In this document: one piece after another, positions 37,364 to 46,152 of the stretch
Layout: each line of letters begins with the position of its first letter
Position numbering within the stretch: the first letter of the stretch is position 1
NCBI RefSeq assembly: GCF_035610345.1
Contig: NZ_CP141213.1
Span: forward strand, 1,736,001 to 1,800,000
DNA: 64,000 nt
Direction of reading: 5' to 3'
DNA from: Sinorhizobium meliloti
GTDB taxonomy: Bacteria > Pseudomonadota > Alphaproteobacteria > Rhizobiales > Rhizobiaceae
Translations under genes and position numbers: made by a program
The notes under the pieces: model-generated
Told to the model about the DNA's origin: nothing
What the model saw: only the letters and a program-made list of their open reading frames with translations
Databases searched by the model: none

Positions 37364-38377
37364 TTAGCCCGCCACCTCGATGATCGTCTTAAGCGCCTTG
37401 CTGTCGCCCCTCAGCAGCCTTTCGTATGCCTCGGGCACATCGTCGAGCGCCGGCAGCACCTCGATGAAACGTTGCAGCGCGGGTGCGAGATCGACGAGTA
37501 ACCCAACGCTCTCGGGCAACTCGTCTGCAAAGGCATGGCAGCCGACGAGTGACATCTCCCGCTCCACTAGGATGTTCGGGTCGAAATCGAGCCTGCCGTG
37601 GCCAATGCCGACGAGCGCCAGCGCTCCGCCGGCCGACAGGATGTCGAGAGCCCGTGCGATCGCCTGAATGCTGCCGGTGGCATCCAGCGCATAGCGCACC
37701 CTTCCGCCGGAAAGTGCTTTTTCGATCACCGCCCTGTCGAGAGCAACGACCGCGCCGCCAGTCACCTCGGCGACAAGAGCGGCTTTGTCGGCGTTCAGAT
37801 CGGCCAGCAGCAGCGGACCAGCGTGCAACCGGGAGAGAAGAAGGGCGCTCAACCCGCCGATCGTGCCGCAGCCGATGACGAGAACCGGTTCGCCGGCCGG
37901 AATGGCGAGGCGACGCACGGCATGCAAGGCGACCGCCATCGGTTCGGCCATAGCGGCAACATGGGGCGAAAGCTCAGGATCGTGGCGCACGACCAGTCGG
38001 GCTGGCAATTGCACCGCCTCGGCAAAACCACCGTCACAGATCTCGCCGACGAAACCCAAGGCCTCGCAGACATTTTTGCGGCCGCTCGTGCAAGCCGGGC
38101 AGGTGCCGCACCACATGCGCGAGTCCGCAGAGACGACGTCTCCCCGCATCACGTGGCTGACGCCCTCTCCGATAGCAGTCACGCGACCGCAAAATTCATG
38201 GCCTGCCGTCGAGGGCCGGCGCGAGATCCATTGGCCGGTACGGTAGTTGTGAAGGTCGGAACCGCAGATGCCGGCAGCCCTTACTTCAAGGTTGACGAAG
38301 CCTGGCGGCGGAGCCGACAGTTCGGCGACCTCCTCCACCCGCAAGTCCTTGGCGTCGTAGAGCCGCACAGCCTTCAT
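37364..38377 (-). CDS. Zinc-dependent alcohol dehydrogenase (MDR family)
   Basis: 337 residues. Catalytic zinc site: CGSDLHNYRTG and GHEFCGRV; structural zinc site: four cysteines in MWCGTCPACTSGRKNVC. The Rossmann fold has GCGTIGGLSALLL. The family includes sorbitol, idonate, threonine and galactitol dehydrogenases. Of the operon products it is the likely oxidant of a secondary alcohol. The gene starts 3 bp after the stop of the HisD-like gene, so the two are translated together. In C3-sulfonate (DHPS) catabolism an MDR enzyme (HpsP) accompanies the HisD-like HpsN; that parallel is an inference, not proof. Confidence 0.9.
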   Translation of the reverse strand: MKAVRLYDAKDLRVEEVAELSAPPPGFVNLEVRAAGICGSDLHNYRTGQWISRRPSTAGHEFCGRVTAIGEGVSHVMRGDVVSADSRMWCGTCPACTSGRKNVCEALGFVGEICDGGFAEAVQLPARLVVRHDPELSPHVAAMAEPMAVALHAVRRLAIPAGEPVLVIGCGTIGGLSALLLSRLHAGPLLLADLNADKAALVAEVTGGAVVALDRAVIEKALSGGRVRYALDATGSIQAIARALDILSAGGALALVGIGHGRLDFDPNILVEREMSLVGCHAFADELPESVGLLVDLAPALQRFIEVLPALDDVPEAYERLLRGDSKALKTIIEVAG

Positions 38378-38380
38378 GGT

Positions 38381-39709
38381 TCAGGCGCCCTGCTTCAGAT
38401 AGCGATCGCGCACCGGCGATACGGCAAGCGCATGCGAGGAGAAACCCTCGTAGATCGCCAGATTGTGGGAATGCTTGGCGAATTCCGGATAGGCCGGTGC
38501 CGTGACATAGCCGATTGAGCTGCGCTTGACGAAATCACTGACCGACAGCGGGCCGAACGTTCGGGCCCAGCGGCTGGTCGGCAATACGGCGTTCGGCCCA
38601 AGCGAAAAGTTGGCGATGCTGACCGGAGTATGGGGACCCATCAGGATTTCGGACGCTTCAGTGATGTGGCCGAGATGAATGAAGGGCTCTTCCGAGAGAA
38701 GCTCCAGATGCTCCGGCGCATAGGCGTTTACGAACTCGTAGCTTTCCTCGATGGACGACGTGAGAACGATGCCGCCGGTCTTTCCGCTCAGCACGGCCGT
38801 TGAGAAGGCGACGCGCTGTTCGGTCATCTTCGCCCAGTGTTCTGGAAGGGCTGCGAGCGCCTCCTCGGCGACGCGGCGGCTGTGGGTAACGAGATAGGCA
38901 GAGGAATCCGGGCCATGTTCCGCCTCGATCAGCAGGTCGAGCGCGGCAAGACCACCATGGACCGTATCATCGGCGAGGATCATCACTTCGGACGGACCGG
39001 CAGGAAGACCGGTATCGATGACGCCGGAGAGCAAGCGCTTGGCGGCGACCACCCACGGGCTGCCGGGACCGACGATCTTCAGCGCCGGCTTGATGGTTTC
39101 GGTGCCATAGGCGACGGCAGCAACGGCCTGCGCGCCGCCCACCTTGTAGACGGTTTCGACACCGGCGAGGCGTGCGGCAACCAGCGTCGCAGCATCGACC
39201 GAACCGTCCGGTGCCGGCGGCGTGACGATGGCCAGATTGGAGACGCCCGCAACAACGGCCGGGACCGATGTCATCATAGTCACCGACGGGAAGGAACCTT
39301 TGCCGCGCGGCACGTAGAGCGCGACCGACTGAATGGGCGTAAAGCGGTCTCCGGCAAATGCGCCGGGACGGATCTCCTTCAGCCACATGGCTTCAGGCTT
39401 CTGCTCCTCATGGAATTTGCGGATGTTGTCTATGCCGAATTGAACGGATTCGATCACGCTTGCATCAACCAGCTTGAAGGCCGCATCGAACTCGGCCGCG
39501 GTAACCTTCAGATTGGCTTCCGTGACATCGGCCTTGTCGAGTTCGCGGCCAAATCGTGCAAGCGCCTTGTCACCCTCGGTGCGGACGGCTTCCAGGATCG
39601 GCGCGACCTTCTCGATGAAGGTCGATATGTCGGTTTCCGAACGGCGCAGCAGGGCGGCCTTTTCTTCGAGGTTCAGCTTGGAATATTCGTAGAAAGAGAC
39701 GTTGGTCAT
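38381..39709 (-). CDS. HisD-family dehydrogenase (histidinol dehydrogenase homologue; sulfopropanediol 3-dehydrogenase HpsN-like)
   Basis: 442 residues. The HisD fold is clear: ALYVPRGKGSFPSVTMMTSVPA, YKVGGAQAVAAVAYGTETI, DLPAGPSEV-like TGLPAGPSEVMILAD, EAEHGPDSSAYLVTHS and NAYAPEHLELL (catalytic Glu-His). In HisD the zinc-site segment usually reads QAEHG; here the Gln is replaced by Glu, and GKGSFPS replaces the common GGxxxYPS. Both fit the HpsN group, which oxidises dihydroxypropanesulfonate to sulfolactate, better than true histidine-biosynthetic HisD. No his genes other than a HisC-like aminotransferase lie nearby, and the operon carries an importer, which also speaks for catabolism. Confidence 0.85.
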   Translation of the reverse strand: MTNVSFYEYSKLNLEEKAALLRRSETDISTFIEKVAPILEAVRTEGDKALARFGRELDKADVTEANLKVTAAEFDAAFKLVDASVIESVQFGIDNIRKFHEEQKPEAMWLKEIRPGAFAGDRFTPIQSVALYVPRGKGSFPSVTMMTSVPAVVAGVSNLAIVTPPAPDGSVDAATLVAARLAGVETVYKVGGAQAVAAVAYGTETIKPALKIVGPGSPWVVAAKRLLSGVIDTGLPAGPSEVMILADDTVHGGLAALDLLIEAEHGPDSSAYLVTHSRRVAEEALAALPEHWAKMTEQRVAFSTAVLSGKTGGIVLTSSIEESYEFVNAYAPEHLELLSEEPFIHLGHITEASEILMGPHTPVSIANFSLGPNAVLPTSRWARTFGPLSVSDFVKRSSIGYVTAPAYPEFAKHSHNLAIYEGFSSHALAVSPVRDRYLKQGA

Positions 39710-39748
39710 CGTCTTGTCCTTGTAGCTAGCCCTCGCAGGGCCGAAGGG

Positions 39749-40549
39749 TCATTTCGATTTCAGGAAGATGTCGAGACCGACCAGGCGGTCGAGCAGCGCG
39801 ATCGCAACACCCGCGCAGGCGATGAACACCACGGAGATGGCGGCCAGGTCGGGCGTGATGATCGAGCGGATGGAGTTGTAGATCTGCACCGGCAGCGTCA
39901 CGCTTCGAGCGTCGACCAGCAGGAGGCTAACCAGAAACTCGTTGAGCGCGAGGATGAACATCAGCAGCGATCCCGTAATCACGCCCGGCAAGACCGCCGG
40001 CAGCGTGATGTAGAGGAAGCGTTGCAGCGGCGGCGCTCCGCAATTGGCCGCAGCCAGTTCCAGGTCGGGCGACAGATTACTGGCACTGGCCGTCACAGCC
40101 CAGACCATGAACGGCAGGTTAATGACGGCGCAGGCGATACCCACCGGCCACAACCGCCCGAGAACGCCTATATTGCCGAGGACCAGCATCATGCCAATGC
40201 CGGAACCAATCAGCGGGATGGTGAACGGCAACAGCAGATAGATCTGGATCGATCGAGCAAACCGGACCCGATATTTGGCCAACGCGATGCCGGCGAGCGT
40301 GCCGACCGGGATCGAGACCACGGTGCATATCGTGGCGACGATCAGCGAACGCAGGAAGGCCTGCCTGAGGTCACTTGCCTGGGCGATCGCCCCGTACCAT
40401 TTCAGCGATAGGCCGTCCGGCGGAAAGGTAATGATGTTTCCGGCCGTAAACGAGGCTCCGAGCACCACGACAGTGGGCGCAGACAACATCACAAGCGCAG
40501 TCGCAACGAAAGCCCATAGAACGAAGGATTTACTTTTGCTGCCCGTCAT
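39749..40549 (-). CDS. ABC transporter permease (PotC-like)
   Basis: 266 residues, six membrane helices beginning SFVLWAFVATALVMLSAPTVV. The EAA loop is LELAAANCGAPPLQRFLYITLPAV. It begins inside the last codons of the preceding permease gene (overlap 4 bp) and ends 40 bp before the HisD-like gene. With its partner it forms the membrane channel of the importer serving the second catabolic operon. Confidence 0.92.
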   Translation of the reverse strand: MTGSKSKSFVLWAFVATALVMLSAPTVVVLGASFTAGNIITFPPDGLSLKWYGAIAQASDLRQAFLRSLIVATICTVVSIPVGTLAGIALAKYRVRFARSIQIYLLLPFTIPLIGSGIGMMLVLGNIGVLGRLWPVGIACAVINLPFMVWAVTASASNLSPDLELAAANCGAPPLQRFLYITLPAVLPGVITGSLLMFILALNEFLVSLLLVDARSVTLPVQIYNSIRSIITPDLAAISVVFIACAGVAIALLDRLVGLDIFLKSK

Positions 40550-41490
40550 TTACGGCCTCCTGTCATGGCGAGCGTGCCTGCGCCGAATACCATGAACACG
40601 ACGCCGACGAGCATGGACCCGACCGCAACGAGCATCATTGACAGCGTAGCACCCATGCCCTGGTCGGAGGTGCGGAAGAACTGGTCGTAGATCGCGTTGG
40701 CGATAAAGTCCTGCGTGCCGCCGCCGAGTATTGCGGGGATAGCGAAGTCGGTGAGCGACAGTGTCATCACGACTAGGCCGGCCCCCACGAGCCCCGGTCG
40801 GGAAAGCGGCAGAACGATGTGGCGAAAAGTGCGGGTCCAGCCCGCGCCGAGCGAGGCCGCTGCCGCCTCGAGGTCGCTGGGGATCGCGGTCAGAGCCGGT
40901 GCGAGCATCAGCACCGCGAAAGGCAGCATGTACTGTATGAGGCCGAACAGTACCGCAGGGTAGTTGTAGAGCAGCCGTATGGGCGGGACGCCTACGAGAC
41001 CGAGCGCCTCGTTGACCATGCCCTGATTGCCGAGAATGATGAGCCAGCCATAGGCGCGCACAACCTGTCCGATGAAGAAGGGCAAAAACAACGCAACCAG
41101 CAGAAACTTGCGAAGCGTGGACGAGGGCGTGCGGACCATGAGATAAGCATATGGAAACGCGAACACCAGCGTGATCACGGTCACGATCATCGAGCCGATC
41201 AGGCTACGGCCTGCCACGGTCGCAAAGAAGCTCTCGGTCAGAACACGCTGATAATTGGCGAGCGTATAGCTCTCCGACATCAGGAAGGTATTGGTATCGA
41301 GCGTTCTCAGGCTCGTGTCGCCAATCTGGACGAGGCCGAGCACAAGCAGCCCCACGAGCACAATCGCGGGCATCAGCATGAGATAAGGTAAGCCTCGCTG
41401 GAAGCTCGAGGGCCAGACGAAAGCCGCAAGGCGTTCGAGCATATCCATGACGCGCCACGTCAGGGGATATGCGGCACGGGAAGCGCGCAT
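40546..41490 (-). CDS. ABC transporter permease (PotB-like)
   Basis: 314 residues; six membrane helices starting about residue 36 (PYLMLMPAIVLVGLLVLGLVQ). EAA loop DLEAAAASLGAGWTRTFRHIVLPLS. The first ~30 residues include in-frame Met codons (MDMLERLAAF at 41448) that could be the true start; no strong ribosome binding site settles the choice. Its 3' end overlaps the next permease gene by 4 bp. Lies 68 bp after the binding-protein gene. Confidence 0.9.
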   Translation of the reverse strand: MRASRAAYPLTWRVMDMLERLAAFVWPSSFQRGLPYLMLMPAIVLVGLLVLGLVQIGDTSLRTLDTNTFLMSESYTLANYQRVLTESFFATVAGRSLIGSMIVTVITLVFAFPYAYLMVRTPSSTLRKFLLVALFLPFFIGQVVRAYGWLIILGNQGMVNEALGLVGVPPIRLLYNYPAVLFGLIQYMLPFAVLMLAPALTAIPSDLEAAAASLGAGWTRTFRHIVLPLSRPGLVGAGLVVMTLSLTDFAIPAILGGGTQDFIANAIYDQFFRTSDQGMGATLSMMLVAVGSMLVGVVFMVFGAGTLAMTGGRK

Positions 41491-41558
41491 GGCATCGATC
41501 CTGTTTCACGAGAGAATGTTGCCCGCCGTGAGAAGGGACGCGGCGGGCACACAAGGCA

Positions 41559-42674
41559 TCAGCCCTGCATGATTTCCTTGAACTTGGCGAACCACTGGCT
41601 CTCGTTCTCGACCTGTACCTTGGACGAGATACGGATCAGGTGTTTGAAGTCCTCTTCCGTGGTCGGGTAGGACGGATCGCCCACCAGATCGGCCGGCGGC
41701 GTGATGCCGGGGATGACGCCGGGAAGGCCGAGACCGTCGAGCCAGATCTGCTGTGCTTCCTTGGTCAGGGCGTGATCGATGTACTTCTTGGCCCAGTAAA
41801 GCTCATTTTCGGGCAGACCTTTCGGGATCCATAGGCCGTCGGTGTCGAACTTTGCGCCTTCCTCCGGCACGACCCAGGCGATCTCGATCCCGTTCTTCTT
41901 GGCTTCGCGCGCATTGGTCGAGATGGTGCAGGCGGCGTCGATCTCGCCCTTCTGGAACCAGGTGGTAAAATCCGGGTCCTCGCCGAGCAGCGGCTGCTGC
42001 TCCTTGATCTTCGAGATGAAATCCCAGGCCGGCTGCATGTTGGCGGGAATGTCCTCGAGCTTACCGCCGCCGGCGACCTGGGCGGGGAAGTGGAAGCCGA
42101 TGCCGTCGTTATACAGCGCGATACGACCCTTGAGCTTGGGGTCGAGCAGATCCTTCCACGACTTTGGTGCGCCGTTCGGGAAGGCCGACGGGCGATAGGC
42201 GAGCACGTAAACATAGCCGTAGGTATTGACGATCGGATAACCGTCGAGACCGACCGGCTTGGCAAGATCCGTGGCGTTCTTGAGATTCGGCAGGTCCGAC
42301 AGGTCCTCGGTAACCCCGCGCAGCGCCGACTTTGTCGCGTTCGTGGTCGTATCCCAGTTGATGTGGATCGGCGGGACACGCTTCTGGGCAACAGCGGCCC
42401 AGACCTTCGGCTGGATCTCGTTGTCCTCGGTCAGGTCGTGGCGGACGGCAATCCCGGTCATCTTGGTAAAGCTGTCGGAGACGCCCGCCTTGAGCGCATC
42501 GACCCAGCTGCCGCCCCAGGCGCGAACGATGATCTCGGCCGGCTTTTCCGGCTCTTGGGCAAAGGCGCGACTGGCGCCGAGCGCAGAGAGGCCCGCCGAG
42601 GCGCCGGCCGCGGCGATCGACGCAAGCAGCGTCCGGCGGCGGATCTGCGCGGACAGGAACTTTTCATGGGGCAT
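41559..42674 (-). CDS. Extracellular solute-binding protein of ABC importer, Tat-type signal
   Basis: 371 residues. The N-terminus carries a twin-arginine-like signal (QIRRRTLLASIAAAGASAGLSALGASRAFA), with cleavage expected after AFA, so it is likely exported folded. The mature protein starts EIIVRAWGGSWVDALKAGV, characteristic of polyamine/opine-type (family 1) binding proteins. Later blocks NTYGYVYVLAYR and WKDLLDPKLKGRIALYNDG are also typical. The ligand is unknown; the accompanying dehydrogenases suggest an alcohol, diol or sulfonate. Confidence 0.92.
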   Translation of the reverse strand: MPHEKFLSAQIRRRTLLASIAAAGASAGLSALGASRAFAQEPEKPAEIIVRAWGGSWVDALKAGVSDSFTKMTGIAVRHDLTEDNEIQPKVWAAVAQKRVPPIHINWDTTTNATKSALRGVTEDLSDLPNLKNATDLAKPVGLDGYPIVNTYGYVYVLAYRPSAFPNGAPKSWKDLLDPKLKGRIALYNDGIGFHFPAQVAGGGKLEDIPANMQPAWDFISKIKEQQPLLGEDPDFTTWFQKGEIDAACTISTNAREAKKNGIEIAWVVPEEGAKFDTDGLWIPKGLPENELYWAKKYIDHALTKEAQQIWLDGLGLPGVIPGITPPADLVGDPSYPTTEEDFKHLIRISSKVQVENESQWFAKFKEIMQG

Positions 42675-42707
42675 TAGACATTCTCCTCTGGCTGGACCTT
42701 CTCGGGG

Positions 42708-43841
42708 TCATTTTTGAAAGACATGCATATCCCTGGCATTCCAGCCGAGACGAACCTCGTCGCCCGGACCGAACTGCAAGTGAGATTCTGGATCGTGGTC
42801 GAAAACCCGCATCAGCACGCCGGCCAGCCTCGGAACCTGAATTTCGTAAACGACGCGCTCGCCTTCGAAAATGCAATCGACGACCTGGCCGTCGACCACC
42901 GTTTCGAGTCGCTCGAGTGGCCTGTCCTTCGGTGCGATGCGGATCTGTTCCGCACGAACCGCGCCGCTGCAGGATATGCCGGTCGCGAGGGCAGCATCGG
43001 CAGGGATCCCGACGAGACGCACACCGTTGGCTTCGAACACGGCTCGCGCTGAAGTAAGTTCGACAACGTTGCCTTCAATGAAATTGGTCACGCCGATGAA
43101 GTTTGCGACGAAAGCATTCGACGGCGCGCGATACGCATCGACCGGCCGGGCCTTTTGCTGAATGGAACCACCATTCATGACGATGACCTCGTCGGAAACC
43201 ACCAGCGCCTCTCGCTGGTCGTGAGTGACATTGATCGTGGTGACGCCGAGCTCTTTTTGGATGCGGCGGAACTCGAGCTGCATCTCCTCGCGCAGCTTGC
43301 GATCGAGCGCAGCAAGCGGTTCGTCAAGCAGAAGCAGGTCCGGCTCGAACACCAACGCACGGGCGATAGCGACACGCTGCTGCTGACCGCCGGACAACTC
43401 ATTGATCCGCCGGCTGCCATAGCCGCCGAGGCGCACGAGATCGAGATAGCGCGCGACCTTTTCCGGGATCGTGCGGGCGTCATGGCGTCGCATCTTGAGC
43501 GGAAAGGCGACGTTTTCGGCCGCGGTCATATGAGGAAAAAGCGCGAGCTTTTGGAACACCATGCCGATGGCGCGCTTGTGCGCCGGCACGGCACTGACCG
43601 GCCGCCCATTGATGAAGATCTCACCGTGGGTCGGCCGGTCGAAACCGGCGATCATGCGCAGCAGTGTCGTCTTACCGGATCCGGACGGGCCGAGAATGGT
43701 CAGGAACCGCCCCTTCGGGAGGTCGAATGAGGCATTCCTGACAGCGTGAACATCGCCGAAAGCCATGCCGACGTCCTTGACGGAAACAGCGACCGGATTG
43801 ACGGATCCGGTCGGACGGAGACCAACAGCAACAACGCCCAT
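42708..43841 (-). CDS. ABC transporter ATP-binding protein (PotA-like)
   Basis: 377 residues. Walker A GPSGSGKTT, signature [15 protein letters not shown], Walker B LLLLDEPLAALD and the switch in NVTHDQREAL. A TOBE domain follows with the block IGVTNFIEGNVVEL. The first 17 residues (MGVVAVGLRPTGSVNPV) precede the usual start of the domain, and a later start is possible. First gene of the leftward operon; an operator-like TGTCTATACATAT lies about 100 bp upstream. Confidence 0.92.
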   Translation of the reverse strand: MGVVAVGLRPTGSVNPVAVSVKDVGMAFGDVHAVRNASFDLPKGRFLTILGPSGSGKTTLLRMIAGFDRPTHGEIFINGRPVSAVPAHKRAIGMVFQKLALFPHMTAAENVAFPLKMRRHDARTIPEKVARYLDLVRLGGYGSRRINELSGGQQQRVAIARALVFEPDLLLLDEPLAALDRKLREEMQLEFRRIQKELGVTTINVTHDQREALVVSDEVIVMNGGSIQQKARPVDAYRAPSNAFVANFIGVTNFIEGNVVELTSARAVFEANGVRLVGIPADAALATGISCSGAVRAEQIRIAPKDRPLERLETVVDGQVVDCIFEGERVVYEIQVPRLAGVLMRVFDHDPESHLQFGPGDEVRLGWNARDMHVFQK

Positions 43842-44144
43842 TAAATTCCCCTGTCTTGCTCCGACCGATGAAGCCGCGGCGAAGCTATTCTATTGGCCCG
43901 GCGGGAAGGCACTCGACGAGCCTTTACGTCTAGTTGTCTATACATATTAGTACAAGTATCGTCAACCGGCATTGCGCATTTTTTGCACTGCAATTCTACA
44001 TGCCAACTATTTGTGCAGATGCGAAAGGAAGGCGCAAAGCCGCTGACAGTTTGGCTAGCGACGGACAGAATGACAAGCAGTCAAGACGGGTCCGTCGCAC
44101 GGTTTGCACCCCACACGGAGCATTCATGCAGGCTCGCGCACGGA
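43842..44144. other. Control region of the second catabolic operon
   Basis: About 300 bp between the ABC ATPase start and the SDR stop. It contains the HutC-type operator motif at 43935-43947 and AT-rich stretches (CTATACATATTAGTACAAG) likely to hold the leftward promoter. No gene is seen. Confidence 0.55.
43935..43947. promoter_or_regulatory. Predicted HutC-type GntR operator (copy 1)
   Basis: TGTCTATACATAT, identical to 44963-44975. The core GTCTATAC fits the GT-N-TA-N-AC pattern bound by HutC-subfamily GntR repressors such as the one encoded at 36569-37300. It lies upstream of the ABC ATPase start. Confidence 0.7.
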
Positions 44145-44912
44145 TCAGATGGAGGCGAGATAGCCGCCGTCGACAGGAATACAATGCCCCGTTATATAGG
44201 CAGCCGCATCGCTGCAGAGGAAAACCGCGACACCGCCGATGTCGCTTTCCTTGCCGAAGCGCCGCTGAGGGATTTTTTCCAGCATGCGGGATTGCCAATC
44301 CTCGTCCTCGTAGAAGCCCTCAGTCATGGCGGTGCGGAAATAGCCGGGCGCTATGGCGTTGACCCGGATGTTGTGCGTTGCCCACTCGGTTGCCAGGGCA
44401 CGCGTTACGCCGAGTAGGCCGGACTTGGAGGCGCCATACGGTACCGCCGTCGGAATGCCGACATAGGATGTCAGGGAGCAGAGATTGACAATCGCTCCGC
44501 CGTTTGCGTCCGCCATGATCCGGCCCGCCGCCTGGGCACAGAAGAAGGCGCCCTTCAGATTGGTCGAGACGATCGCTTCCCAGAGCGCTTCGTCTACATC
44601 GAAGGAAGGCCGGACATTCTCGAACCCGGCATTGTTGACCAGGATGTCGAGACCGCCCAAACTTTCAGCCGCTGCTCTCGTGACGCTTGAGCAAGCCTCA
44701 ACGTCGCGTACGTCCTGGGCAAGCGCCACGGCGCGTCTGCCGGCCTTTTCGATCAGTGCCCGGGTCTCAGCCAAGCCCTCTACCGTTCGCGCGGTCACCG
44801 CCACGTGCGCACCGGCCTCGGCCAGGGCGAAAGCGATAGACTGCCCTATGCCGCGGCTTGCTCCCGTAACGAGGGCGCGGCGGCCGGAAAGGTCGAAGAT
44901 CGGGCGGGTCAT
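44145..44912 (-). CDS. Short-chain dehydrogenase/reductase (SDR)
   Basis: 255 residues from MTRPIFDLSGRRALVTG (44912). Cofactor motif TGASRGIGQS, NNAGFEN, catalytic Ser in NLCSLTSYVG, Tyr/Lys in YGASKSG, and the C-terminal AVFLCSDAAAYITGHCIPVDGG make it a complete classical SDR, NAD(P)-dependent. Its start region is divergent from the aminotransferase gene, and the shared gap contains operator copy 2. In DHPS pathways HpsO is an SDR, so this enzyme may complete the alcohol oxidation set; other substrates are equally possible. Confidence 0.9.
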   Translation of the reverse strand: MTRPIFDLSGRRALVTGASRGIGQSIAFALAEAGAHVAVTARTVEGLAETRALIEKAGRRAVALAQDVRDVEACSSVTRAAAESLGGLDILVNNAGFENVRPSFDVDEALWEAIVSTNLKGAFFCAQAAGRIMADANGGAIVNLCSLTSYVGIPTAVPYGASKSGLLGVTRALATEWATHNIRVNAIAPGYFRTAMTEGFYEDEDWQSRMLEKIPQRRFGKESDIGGVAVFLCSDAAAYITGHCIPVDGGYLASI

Positions 44913-44962
44913 TACGGCTCCTGTCCTGTTCCAACCTGGATGACACCACGATCTCGACAACA

Positions 44963-44975
44963 TGTCTATACATAT
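44963..44975. promoter_or_regulatory. Predicted HutC-type GntR operator (copy 2)
   Basis: TGTCTATACATAT, exact copy of 43935-43947, followed by ATACA so that an extended TGTCTATACATATATACA is formed. It lies in the 127-bp divergent region between the SDR (start 44912) and aminotransferase (start 45040) genes, suited to repress both. Confidence 0.7.
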
Positions 44976-45039
44976 ATACAGATCATGAATCCCGGCTTAT
45001 GAATAGCACATAGCAAGAGTACCTCATGGAGACGGTAAA

Positions 45040-46152
45040 ATGGCAAACCCATCAACCCCCATACGGAAAGAAATTCGCTCGATCGCCCCCTATAATGCCG
45101 GCCTGACGCTCGAGGAGGTGCGGGCGAAGTACCATGTCGACGAAGTCGCCAAGCTCGGCTCCAACGAGAACCCTCTCGGCCCCTCGCCCGCCTTGCGCGG
45201 GCTTTTTCCCGACATCGGCGAACTAGCCCGGCTCTATCCCGATCCGCAAGGCCGCGCGCTCTGCGCCCGCCTGGCTGCCAGCTTCGATGTCGAGAACAAT
45301 CAGGTTATCCTTGGCAACGGCTCGGAAGATCTGATCGCCGTCATTTGCCGCTCGGTGGTGCGCGCGGGCGACACGGTGGTGACGCTCTATCCATCCTTCC
45401 CCCTGCATGAAGACTATACGACCCTGATGGGCGGAAAAGTCGATCGCGTCACCGTTGCACCGGACCTCTTCGTCGACATGGACGCCGTTCTCGCCGCAAT
45501 TGCCCGCAAGCCGCGCATGCTGATGTTCTCGAACCCGATGAACCCGGTCGGCTCATGGCTGACACCGCTCCAACTGGAAAAGGTTATCGCCGCGCTCGAT
45601 CCGGAAACGCTCATCGTGGTGGACGAGGCCTATGCGGAATATGCAGCCGGCGACGACTATCCAAGTGCGGCCGACATGCTGAAGGTGACGGGCTTGAACT
45701 GGGTCGTGCTACGTACCTTCTCGAAAGCCTACGGACTTGCAGGCCTGCGCATCGGCTATGGTATTGTCAGCGACGGCAGCCTTTGCGATTTTTTCAATCG
45801 TGCGCGCACTCCGTTCAACACCAATGCGATCGCCCAGGTATCCGCCCTCACCGCCTTCGATGATACCGATCACCTTAACCGTTCCGTCGAGCTTGCTCTG
45901 GTCGAACGCGAACGGATGAAGACAGAGCTCGCGACGATGGGCTACCGAATTGCACCATCGAAGTGCAATTTTCTGTTCTTCGACGCACGCACAGATGCAA
46001 CCCGGATGGCCGAAGCACTGCTCCGGCAAGGCGTCATCATCAAACCCTGGAAACAACCCGGCTTCGAGACGTATATTCGCGTCAGCATCGGCTCGCCTGC
46101 GGAAAACGATCACTTCATCGACGCGTTGAAGAAGGCTGAGGCCGCCGGGTAA
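45040..46152 (+). CDS. HisC-family PLP-dependent aminotransferase (histidinol-phosphate aminotransferase-like)
   Basis: 370 residues. Fold-type I aminotransferase: KLGSNENPLGPSPALRG at the N-terminus, ILGNGSEDLIAVICR, FSNPMNPVGSWLTP, VVDEAYAEYAAGDDYPSAADML and the PLP-lysine loop RTFSKAYGLAGLRIGYG; the C-terminal Arg is in TYIRVSIGSPAEN. Such proteins transfer amino groups between glutamate and histidinol phosphate, aromatic or other oxo compounds. It stands outside any histidine operon and shares an operator with the SDR, so it likely acts in this catabolic cluster, for example on sulfopyruvate or an amino-alcohol derivative. Confidence 0.9.
   Translation: MANPSTPIRKEIRSIAPYNAGLTLEEVRAKYHVDEVAKLGSNENPLGPSPALRGLFPDIGELARLYPDPQGRALCARLAASFDVENNQVILGNGSEDLIAVICRSVVRAGDTVVTLYPSFPLHEDYTTLMGGKVDRVTVAPDLFVDMDAVLAAIARKPRMLMFSNPMNPVGSWLTPLQLEKVIAALDPETLIVVDEAYAEYAAGDDYPSAADMLKVTGLNWVVLRTFSKAYGLAGLRIGYGIVSDGSLCDFFNRARTPFNTNAIAQVSALTAFDDTDHLNRSVELALVERERMKTELATMGYRIAPSKCNFLFFDARTDATRMAEALLRQGVIIKPWKQPGFETYIRVSIGSPAENDHFIDALKKAEAAG

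Noticed and set aside
38837..40411. 524-codon + strand open frame across the HisD-like and permease genes
   Set aside because: Rich in Arg/Gln/His/Asp and antisense to well-supported genes; no ribosome binding site or domain.
45040..46152. Assignment as the biosynthetic hisC gene
   Set aside because: It lies outside any histidine operon and shares a regulatory motif with a catabolic cluster, so a dedicated pathway role is more likely.
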